Positions 1-10,200 of a DNA stretch of 36,997 bases are shown piece after piece. The first letter of the stretch is position 1. Each line of letters starts with the position of its first letter. The notes beneath the pieces were generated by a model. It ran no database searches. It was not told where the DNA came from and was given only the letters and a program-made list of their open reading frames with translations. Made by a program: the position numbers and the translations under genes. This DNA comes from Ophiothrix spiculata (Eukaryota > Echinodermata > Ophiuroidea > Amphilepidida > Ophiotrichidae): NCBI GenBank assembly GCA_000969725.1, contig JXSR01S018082.1, one strand, 5' to 3'.

Positions 1-111
1 TAACAAGAATATATAGATGTTTGGTATAACATTAAATATGATGCAACTGAACTCCCTACATGTTTAATCTGAATATAAACTTTTAACTACACTTTGAAAA
101 ATGGTGAGAAA

Positions 112-369
112 TATGTGACGTGTTACAACAAAAGGTACCTTAAGTAGGAGCTACAAGTGTCTGATTAACTAACCAATATTTTACGAGGGCAATAAACTAA
201 AGCACCTCTTGCCTTTCTTCAATTTTTATTTCTCCCAGGAACCTAAATGATGGCTTTAATTAATTACCCTATGTTCAAATACTAATTATTAAAATTGTTC
301 CTTTACAGTTTGTTAATCAGACACTTGTAGCTCCGACATAAGGAATCTTTTGCTGCAATGCGTCACATA
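112..369. mobile_element. MITE/foldback with ~56-bp terminal inverted repeats
   Basis: The left arm starts TATGTGACG and contains GGAGCTACAAGTGTCTGATT; the same sequence occurs reverse-complemented at the right end. About 145 bp lie between the arms. No coding potential, class unknown. Confidence 0.7.
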
Positions 370-448
370 AGAATCGTGTACAACATCAACATTTACAACA
401 ATTAATATTCATAAACAACCCGTTCAAGCCGAGATTTCAAAGAATTCT

Positions 449-757
449 CATAGGGGATTTGGGATACAACGCCAGCTTGTGTCGCTCATTGAGTAGAGTT
501 ATTGTACCTCCTGATATATTCGGAGTTTGGCCCGATATCCAGGCAAATCACGTAAATCTTCACTTGACGCATATACAGCGTGTGCATTTTGTTTCATGCG
601 CAAACCGTGTCTGTGTTTCAAATAGTGTGTAGTACGCCAATTTTCCCGCTAATCTGTTGCAAAGATTCTCAAAGTGTGGCATGTGGAGCCCTAAAATGCC
701 GGAGGTACAATAACTCACCCTCAATGAGCGACAATCCAAGATGGCTGCCATCCCATA
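449..757. mobile_element. Foldback element, arms near 481-511 and 701-731
   Basis: GTCGCTCATTGAG, then AGTTATTGTACCTCC, recurs reverse-complemented at 701-731, with weaker outer pairing at CATAGG/CCTATG. The open frames of 70-77 codons across it are chance products of the symmetric sequence. Confidence 0.55.
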
Positions 758-769
758 GGATTTACACAG

Positions 770-1310
770 CGGTGAAATCAAAATGGAGGCAAGTACCGGT
801 TCCCCTATAAAAATTCCGTGTAAAAATACAGCAGCATCAGTTCTAGTTATGTGTACTATATAGTGTATTGTTATAGCTTTATACTTACGCTGTTGATTTC
901 TGTTTTATTTGCTAAATGTTTAAACTGATCTCACTTGGACCGGTTAAATGTTTAACCAAAAGCTTTTATGATCTACTAAAATTTAGCATGATCATAATAA
1001 AGAAAAAAGTCTGACTTATGTAAACAAACTCTGGGAGAGTCGGAAAACAAGTGCACAGTCTTAATGTAATCTTTAAAAAAAAACATGTTTTGCAATGTTT
1101 CTTCATAAAATGGAGAACTCAAAAGCACATGGTTTGGTTCACTTAAAGGATTAGGTCGAAAAGGAACCTTATTCTTTCACTTTGCTTATATTTTCTCATA
1201 ATTTAATGATTTATAATATACAGACAGGTTTTTCATTCAGCAAAATCTCTAAAAGTTTAACCGGTCATCGTCCGTTTGAATGTTAAAACAGATATTACAG
1301 TCAATCTTCG
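770..1310. other. Unannotated 3' flank of the gene
   Basis: AT-rich, no coding similarity, no clear inverted or tandem repeat seen. Confidence 0.5.
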
Positions 1311-1592
1311 AAATAAGCTCCCCGTTTCGCGGGTTTTTTACTCATTAACGCATGTTTTCAAGTAGTACTCTGCACCGTACGCAACACACTGAAATTGATG
1401 CAGTTGCATGTGATAGGTTGTTCCTGCGATCGCCACGCCAAGTTCTTGTCACTGGGGAAAATTGACCAGTCAAAACAATCGTCATGCGTCAGCTGTGTCA
1501 GGTGATTTAAATTCTGAATTACGCGTACGCACGGACTGCGTAGAAACACAATTGTTTGAATATTCTGGACGTGATTTTCAGGGAGCTTATTT
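1311..1592. mobile_element. Possible short-TIR MITE (AAATAAGCTCCC ends)
   Basis: A perfect 12-bp inverted pair, AAATAAGCTCCC and GGGAGCTTATTT, bounds 282 bp. No clear target duplication. Confidence 0.4.
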
Positions 1593-1777
1593 ATAAGATA
1601 GACTTTATTGACAGAGTTACTCTATACTAACATGATCAGAATCCAACCATTACTGGATAAAAAACCGCGTCAGTCTGAGATACAAAATGACAACACAGAT
1701 TTCAACATTTTTGTTTTAGAATCTTTTTCTAAATATTTGTATACCTTTATCACTTATATGGTTATATGTTCATGATA

Positions 1778-2402
1778 CAGGGTGTCCCAGAAAAAACTTA
1801 CAATCTTTGCATGTAACTTCTTTGGTTTAACGGGTAGTCAGAAAGTATGTAAAGGTTGCATTTTATAGCCCATGAATTAAACTTTCAGATACTGTTTGTT
1901 TCATTTCAATCGGTAGTGTACAACAAAAGTTATGTTTTATCAAATATTTGGGTGGATTTCTGTCTGGTCCAATTTCATGATTATTGGCAGTAAAGTAGGG
2001 TTATTTCTGGAAGGAATAAAAATGGGTCACTTTGGAAAATTTATCATATCTGTCTTAATTTTACATCAAATTTGTTCATTTTTTCAGCACAGATAAAAGA
2101 GAGTATGCACATAATACATTAGAAAACGTTGTTGCGGTTGAGTAAGCATATCAATGAAAATACTCAAAAGAACTTCATTTAAGGGAACTTACAAAATCGT
2201 GAAATTGGACCAGAAATTTTTTCATTCAAATATTTGACAAACGCATAACTTTTGTTGTACACCATCGATTGAAATGAAACAAACGGCATCTGAAAGTTCA
2301 ATTCATGGGCTATAATATACAATCTTTACATACTTTCTAACTATCCGTTAAACCCAAGAAAAGTACGCGCAAAGATTGTAAGGTTTATTCTGGGACACCC
2401 TG
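1778..2402. mobile_element. Long-TIR MITE, CAGGGTGTCCCAGAA family, TA target site
   Basis: The ends CAGGGTGTCCCAG and CTGGGACACCCTG are flanked by TA on both sides (1776-1777, 2403-2404). Inverted similarity continues about 210 bp inward from each end (for example TATAGCCCATGAATT and GTACAACAAAAGTTATG on both arms), leaving about 200 bp unpaired. Non-autonomous; superfamily not certain, the TA duplication favours Tc1/mariner-like. Confidence 0.85.
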
Positions 2403-2514
2403 TATACATAAAACGTGTATTGTCTCCCCACAAAAAAACCCATACCAAATTTTGTGCATAAGACATAATTAAATATTACTCGAGCTTTTGTTCCACAAGT
2501 ATAATCTGATATTT

Positions 2515-2860
2515 TGCAGAAAGCTAAAGGTCAAAGACTTTGCCCTGCTTTATTTTCAGGAAGTTAAGGGTCCTAGTAGCAAGATTTTTCACCTGCTTGA
2601 TTTCAAGCACGGTAGGGGTCCTTAGTTGTCCGATTTTTGATCGGCTTGATATTTAGCAGGTTAAAGGTCCAATAGTTGTCAGAGTTTTTAATCTGCTTGG
2701 TTTTCACCATGTTAAGGGTTCTTTAGTATTCAGATTTTTGACATGTTTTATTTTCATAAGTTAAGGGTCCTAATTGTTAGAGTATTGACCTGCTTAATAT
2801 TTTGACAAGTTCAAGGTCCTAGTTGGCAGAAATTGACCTGCTTGATCTTTTGTAAGCCAG
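2515..2860. repeat. Degenerate minisatellite, period about 62 bp, ~6 units
   Basis: Units resemble CTGCTTGATTTTCA, then AAGTTAAGGGTCCTAGTTGT, then CAGATTTTTGAC, repeated with drift and small indels. It lies downstream of the gene. Confidence 0.75.
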
Positions 2861-3356
2861 TCAGTAAATAACGTGACCATCAAAAATGTTGGTATTGCTA
2901 ATAATTAGCTGAACACTAGTCAGATTATGACGGCTAATAAGCATCTGACATAACAATCTCGTTTTAGAGACTGCAAAGATTTCAAAATGCAGGTGTAAAC
3001 TTGACATATTATAACAAATAACCATAAGAAAAACTCACAGGCCTATGTTGTGTTGCAACATTAGGCCAAAAAAAAAATTGTTGTGTTGCCCTCCACCGGC
3101 CTGGTCGAAATTGCCGACCCGGTTTTTTTTTTCCACAAAAATTCTTGATTTTTAATATTTCTTGAGTTTTGCCTGATTTCCAGCCGCGAAAATGTTCCAA
3201 AATGTGTATATTGGCAAAGTTTAAGAGAAGAAAAACTTTTTTATGACCCTGTTTCTGTTACACATGGCATCTGTAATGATTAAAAAAAAAATCCGGCCTA
3301 GCCGTCCCCACCCCTTTGGGCCTCTGAGGGCAACACTACTATTTTTTTTTGGCCTT

Positions 3357-3412
3357 ATGGACAAAGACATCAGGGCGGAGTTGTAGATTTGCTACAAGAT
3401 CTTACAGAATAT
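3357..3412 (-). pseudogene. Decayed duplicate of ZYG11B-like exon 13
   Basis: CAAAGAC to AATATCCA matches the terminal exon at 45 of 54 aligned positions (83%) in the same orientation. Translated in the same frame it keeps DIL, LVAN, L and PDVF but has a TAA after DIL. No splice acceptor is visible upstream on the minus strand, so it should not be used as an alternative last exon. Confidence 0.7.
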
Positions 3413-3500
3413 CCATCAAATTATCAGGTATGAGAATTATTTTTCATGGAAAAATCTGAATTTGGTAAAATTAAACCAAAAACCACTAAAATGGTTATAA

Positions 3501-3858
3501 AGGTGCAATTCATAATTTTGATGTGACAAAAACCTTGCTTCTTTTCTAACTAAATAAAAAGAGTAAAACATAAATATATACTGAAACATTTCACTTGATT
3601 CCGACCATTCATTTCCAAGTTACAAGCTTTTTAGCATTTTAAAAATTCCCATAGGCTACTGTGTTGTAATTACAGTCGGAGCCCCGACAATAATTAGAAA
3701 ATGACACATTTTCTCACTTTTCTCAAAAATGCAAGCACATATGAAAGAATGGTTTGGGGATCGTAACATATACCAGTTAAGGATTCTTATAAGCTAAGAA
3801 CCTCAATTTTGATAGAGGTGTCGCCTTGAGGGTGAGAAATTGATCATGAATTGCCCGT
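3501..3858. mobile_element. TTAA-type MITE, copy 1 (AGGTGCAATTCATGA ends)
   Basis: About 358 bp, very similar along its whole length to 8908-9265. The ends are AGGTGCAATTCATAA and TCATGAATTGCCCG, with TTAA on the right and ATAA on the left. The TTAA target in the second copy suggests a piggyBac-like non-autonomous family. Confidence 0.75.
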
Positions 3859-3976
3859 TTAAATCAAGCCCCAAATTTATCTGAATTTGGAACTATTTGA
3901 ATGATTAAAAAAAATCTGAAATCAGATAATTATCTGAAAATTCTCATGCCTGGATTATAATAACAAATGAGCATCT

Positions 3977-4006
3977 GTTTTAGTGACCGCTGAGACATCC
4001 GAATGT
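3977..4006 (-). pseudogene. Short fragment resembling exon 13
   Basis: CTGTTTTAGTGACCGC, then AGACATCCG, resembles CTGTTTTGGTGACCGC, then AGACGTCCG, inside exon 13 and lies in the same orientation. A weaker match lies near 2966-2990. Together with 3357-3412 this suggests repeated partial tandem duplication of the terminal exon. Confidence 0.45.
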
Positions 4007-4073
4007 ATTAGAACACACGTCAGAATATATTAGTAAATTTAGTAAATAAACATCTGAATAAACACTTCACCCA

Positions 4074-4219
4074 TCAATTCGTAGGTCCGTTTTGTGACAC
4101 GACATCTAGGACTGTTTTGGTGACCGCAAAGACGTCCGGGTGGAGATGTTGATTTGCGACAAGACCGTGCAGAATATCCACGCCTCCTTCGCTGACGAGC
4201 ATCGGACAGTAACGGCTTG
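4074..4219 (-). CDS. ZYG11B: ZYG11B-like exon 13: C-terminus and stop (aa 699-746)
   Basis: The acceptor is TTTCTAACAG|CAA; two bases complete a proline codon, then SRYCPMLVSEGGVDILHGLV, ANQHLHPDVFAVTKTVLDVV, SQNGPTN and TGA. Human has PSRYCSMLIEEGGLQHL and AVAILDSLEKH, followed by a basic tail that is absent here. No convincing AATAAA was found shortly after the stop, so the 3' UTR end is not placed. Decayed copies of this exon lie downstream. Confidence 0.94.
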
Positions 4220-7200
4220 CTGTTAGAAAATATAGATTGAAACAGTAAAATGCATTATTTATATTTTAAAGGTATAGGATCCTATTTACACTGTGTATAA
4301 TTTATTTTATGTGGTTGACCTTGATCTATGAAATGCAGTTTGTGAGGTTACAACCTCAGCTTGCTTCTTGTTTTATTTTGAGAGGCAAAAGAAAGTATGT
4401 AACCCTGGGGTGACATTGGTGACCATTCCACCAGTCAATTCATATTCACTAAGCTGTTGACATGCATCATGGGAAGACCTTTAATCATATTTTAGGTTCA
4501 AATCAAAGGGAAACCATTAATTTTAGGGAGATTTCCAAAGAAGAGTCAAGCGTCAGGGTAAGAGTTGAGACTACAAGTTACACTAAGCCACACAACTAAG
4601 CGATGTAACAGAAAAAGAAAAAAAGTTGACTTACGATTTTTTGTACAGACATGCTGCATAGCCCATACAGACCAGAGCTGAACTTCTGCTATTGCACTGT
4701 CTAGGAGTGGGAAGAATGGGCTGAAGGATCGATACGCCACCATCTCACCCGCTGGGTTCTTCCAAGCTAAGATACTCTTGTGCTGTAATGGAATAAAAAT
4801 TATATACTCTGTGAATCTTGAAGTATGCAACAAGCAGCCAATTAATACACCTAAAACAATATAACCATACGAGGAAGTAAATTAGTCCGTACTTTCTGAA
4901 TCATAACCACGGTACAAATCTTGCTGAATATTCAAATGAATCTATGTGCAATGTTAAACCATGTGCAGCAAAATTAAACCAGAATAATACTCTACCAAAA
5001 TCATGAACAATTTCATATAAAAGATATTAATACATTGGTGTGCCAAGCAGGTGGCTTTGGGGGCTGAAGCCCCCCACAAGATTGTAAAAAATCATGTAAA
5101 ATCAGCCTATTTTTAATGATTTTTACTACTTAGCCGACAATTGCAAAAACCGCAATTAAAGGTGTAGGCTCCTATTTTAGGATGTGTATAATTTACTTTT
5201 AACTGATTGACCTTGACCTCTGAAATGCATTGTGCAAGGTTTAGTTTGCATCTTGTTTTCTCCTGAGAAGCAAAAGAAAGTATGCAACCCTGGGGATGAG
5301 GCTGTTATGTAAATACAAAAGAAATGGGAAAGAGGTATACCAATTAATTTTACATTTTGTGCTGTATCTCCAAAACTATAAAGAATTTTGAGGTGACATT
5401 TTGGATTTAGAAAAATATGGGCTTTCATTTGGCATCAAAAAAAAAATACTACTTCCGGGATGAGAATGACTTTAAAACCATAACTTTATTGAAATATATT
5501 CAGATAAAACCCGAAAGTAATAAGTTTTAGATGTAAGGTTTACTGTAAATGTGAATAATTTTGCACACAGAAATTTTCATGCACATCAAATTTTAAATCT
5601 TGTTGTGTTTTTATTTTTGTGCTTTTGATTTTACTACACATATGTGTACCGCCGCGGCAAAAGGGTCCAGTTGTCGGCTCGTACATGTTGCTCCTTGTAG
5701 CATATCTAATGTATGGTATTTGTATACATCAGATATGCTACAATGAGCAACATGTAGGAGTCGACAACTGGACCCTTTTGCCGCGGCGGTACACATATGA
5801 TATACATAAATACTATTTTCAGATTTTTTTGGTATAAATCTGTGAATTTTCGGCGAGTCTGCATTGTTTCTGCATGCTTTGTACCTTTTGCATTTGCTTT
5901 AGGTCTGAATATTATTAACCCTATATATTGTTTTATCATTTAATATTTTCACTACATCATGTTAGCTACCTTAAAGGCATAATCCAGGATAACCAAAGTG
6001 AATTTCAACTTTCCTGAACATCTACTGATTTTACCTCATTTTTAGGAAGTATTTCCATCTAATGATTAATATCTAAACCCATTCTTTTTGAACTTGATCA
6101 TTTATAGTAAAACAAAGACAATTATTTGTGCTTTAAATTTGTCTCCATTCTCCGGAGAATCAAGAAAAATTGATAGTGTTCCTACAAATAAATTACTAAA
6201 TTCTTCAAATTTAAACTTCTGCGTTACTGACAATATATTTTAGAGAAGAAATCATGTTGTTAAGTATATTTAACTTTCCTAAAGAATAATATTTACTTTT
6301 TAAATAAGCTGCCGTACATTTGGAATCTCAATCTATAGGAAAATAGAAACAATGCTGACAAAACCTCAAGAAATGAAATTGGCTGAAAATTGTCTTTTTA
6401 GAGCAAGTGATATGATTTTGTTTGTTTGTTTTGATTCTATCAATGTCTTTCTTTGATTCAAATAAGTTTTCACAAGTTTTCATACCAAAGTAGATCATGG
6501 CTAATGCCTTCAATTTGCTTTTAACTCCAATTTACTATTATGATCTCATGTGTCATATTTGATCCTTGACATGTTTTGTACCTTATCTGTTGGATCTACC
6601 TTTCATTATTTTTTTATTATACCTACCCATTATGCTGCTTTCATACTTGTGTAGTTTTGCAGTTCTATCGCTGCGTGCAAATATTTTTTTTTTAAACCCT
6701 AAAAACTTGTTGCTTCCAGTTGTCGTAGCAGCAAAACTACATGTCTCTGAGATAATCGATATCAGTAAAATTTTGTCGCACAACAAGATTTTTCGAGTTG
6801 AAATGAATTAAACTTTCTGAGCGAGATGATGCCGCAAATCTACAAAGCGACAATAAGTATGAAAGCAACAAAGACAACAACTAATCACTGTGTCTATTAT
6901 GTCATAATCCTTGTTAAACACCATTCTAAAGACTTGAAATTCGGGGTAACTCGGGGTCGGGGAAAAATATCCATCTCGACCGGGAAATCATGAGAAACTG
7001 CCGGTCCGGTCTAGAAAAAATCCTTTCGGATAGGGATCGGTCGGGGCAAGCTCAATTTTTATTGTGTCGGGAAAAAAATTGTCAGGGAACGACGGGGTCG
7101 GGGTGAGAAAAAACCTGCCCCGCAGGGCGTTATTAGGTACCAATCAATAAAAGCATGCAAGGCCTCTATAAGCTTAAAATCGGTCAGAAACTACTTGTGA

Positions 7201-10200
7201 TCTATTGATTCTCGGTCCCACTAGACGACAAGAGGTCAACGTCATGAATCCAAAACTTCAAAATTTCAAGACTAAAGATTTAACCACTGCACCATCAGAG
7301 TACACCTACCAACGCATCTTGGAATTCAATGCGTAAATCTTGAGGAAGTTTCCAAGATTTGGGTCCATCGTTGAGTAGATGAGCAATAATGCCTGCTGCA
7401 AAATAACTCACTTCTATTTGCTCATTGTCTAGGAGTTTTCTGTTGAAAAAACAGACAAAAATAGAACATGAATTTATCAGCTGGCAAGGCTGGTCTTCGA
7501 ACACCGCTGTATGATTACCATTAAATAGTGTTCATATATAGCCAAATGCATGTCAATGGTGGCGCTATAAAAATCAACTATCCTGTTATAAGAATCTATG
7601 AACCTTACAAAAAGCAAATGTCGTCATGAAATCTCATTTGTCGACAAACCTGGGCAAGTAAAATTCCATATAAACTTGATTAAGCATTAATTAAACCAGA
7701 AAAACAATAATATCACTTGTAAAAAAACAATGCTGCAAAGTTCAAATCATCTTTTCCTTTCTCACCTACTTTTCAAACAAATAAGTTTGTCATTTACTAC
7801 AATTTTTTAAAGCTATTGGTTTTACACAACTAAATAACTACCGGGAACCAAGACATGGCCAAAATGGGAACTATTTGCTCACGGGGCATCCAGAGAACCT
7901 ACTTTAAAAAGCTTAAAATTGAGCTATAATGTGTGCTAAAATATGAAGATTTCATATTGTATCTTTAGATTTGAGTGTCTTCTTTCGTTTTTTTACATTT
8001 TATTTGGAAAATAGTCAGAAATTACTCCGCCAGAGTGATTCGCCGAATATTGGCCTGATCCCAGTTTTTTGCCAATTCATACTTGGGAAACAGGGCGGTA
8101 ATGACATTATTACGTTCAGCGTTTCTAAAAGTGAACATTTTCCAGGTAATACTATGCTGAAATTTTGATCATTTGTAAAATACATGTTGTACTTTCACCC
8201 CATAATGCCCGTTTATTCATCTAAGAATTCTAAATATGAGAAAAACAGGCTCAAAAATGACCATTTTATCATATAAAAGTATAGGAAAGGCATTTAGTTG
8301 TGTATAACCTATTACGGTCACTCACAACAACAAATTAGTTACAAAATATCAATTATATTATATTATCCATCGTCGTACTCAACAAGAACTAGAGGTACAC
8401 TAATACAATATAGGGAAGTCTACGTTTAAAACGGGCCATTAAGCTTATGAAAACAATTTTGTTTTTTCCAAAAAAAAAAGTCTCTGATATCAACTTTATG
8501 CAATATTGCCAACATCTGATGCATTGATTGATCCCCTTGATTCTGGCACACGTATAATCGCTACAATTTCTTTTTGGGGAGGGGTATGCAAAATATTTTG
8601 TTATATTTTAAGTATCATTTATTTTTTCGTTGATGTTTCAAGATTCTTTTTCGACTTACCTGCAGTGTTCAGTGAAATCTGGTCTCAACAATGTATCCCG
8701 TAGCTCTTTAACTTCTGCAATGTTATTCTGCAAGTAAGAATATCAAGACATTTTAAATAACTCATAATGGGAAATAAGAGAGATGTTAATCAGTCTCAGA
8801 ATTTGATTAATATAATAATAGCATCCTGACAATTCAAAATGTTTGCATTACAAAATACAGTACTGTTAATGTGTTCATTTGGGCGCTAAAGACGACCGCG
8901 GTGTTAAAGGTGCAATTCATGATTTTGATGTGACAAAAACCTCGCCTGTTTTCTAGCTAAATAAGAAGAAGATTACATTATAAATATATACTGAAAATTT
9001 CACTTGATTCCGATCATTCGTTTCCAGGTTACATGATTTTCAGCATTTTGAAAATCTCCATAGGCTACTGTGTTGTAATTACTGTCGGGGCCACAACAAT
9101 AATTAGAAAATGACACATTTTCTCACTTTTCTCAAAAATGCAAGCACATATGAAAAAATGGTTTGGGGATCTTTACATATACCAGTTGACGATTCCTACA
9201 AGCTAAAAAACTCTATTTTGATTGAGTTGACCTTGAGGTCGAAAACTGGATCATGAATTGCCCCTTTAATTTAGAGGGCAGTGTTACAGAATGTGTTAGT
9301 GGCGAGAAGATTTTGACAAAACGCACGCGTGGTAAAGCGTAAGATTTTGCTTTATACACAAAATGTAACGCGCGCACTTGTTATTTACGAATTGTCTTGC
9401 CAATATTAAAGCGGCGAACAACACGAAAAAATCTTTAATTGCTGAATTTTGAAGTTTAGACTCTGATCTATTAACTGACGAAAAGTAAATAAAATCTATA
9501 GACAGGAACTTATTACCATGATCATCCTTAAGCATGTTTCAGAGTATTTGTCGTGGTGGTTGAACTTTGACAATTTTTTGGCAAGTATGTCAAGCCGATA
9601 TATCGATTTCCTTGTCGTGTTGGTCGAAAATATACATTGTTTTGAGTAGGAATAAATTCAACTTTTTTTGCAACAAACCACCCCAGCAATAAGCAAATAT
9701 GCTATGCTGCATCTCCACAGCTTAAAATTGCAAATTCATGATTGTCTGCTGCAGTTACAAGCTACAACTACGACAGCAACTCTGAGGCCATCTTAAGTTT
9801 TACATATACAGTTGTGATTTATGCTATGTAATGCTCTGAATTCTCATATCCAAGACTGAAATAAGTTAGTTTGTTTAAAAGTTTTAATTTGTAAAATTTC
9901 ACTAAGGCCTAAAAACAGTTAACCTGACAGAATCTAATTTCCAGGTAAAATAAAAAAAACAATAGGGTCGGAAAAGGCACAAAAAATTAATGAATTAAGT
10001 GATTTTTCAAAAAAAAATTCAAAAAGTACCCAAACTAACCTAAAATTGTGTGTTTTTTGCTGAAATTCAAACCTACTAGGTCTGGGACTAGAACCCGGAT
10101 ACCCGCCCGAGCTAAGCTTACCCGGGTACAAATTTTCATAGCCGATTACCTGAATGGGAGTATGAAAAAAGTTCTGAAGTTTCTTAACCATAAATCAGTC

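Noticed and set aside
5639-5799. MicroRNA precursor
   Set aside because: The arms are too long and too perfectly paired, and the structure matches palindromic MITEs; no small-RNA evidence.
10076-10130. tRNA or tRNA-derived SINE (GGTTCTAGTCC resembles a B box on the minus strand)
   Set aside because: The spacing to the TTAGCTCGGG A-box-like sequence is far too short and no cloverleaf can be drawn.
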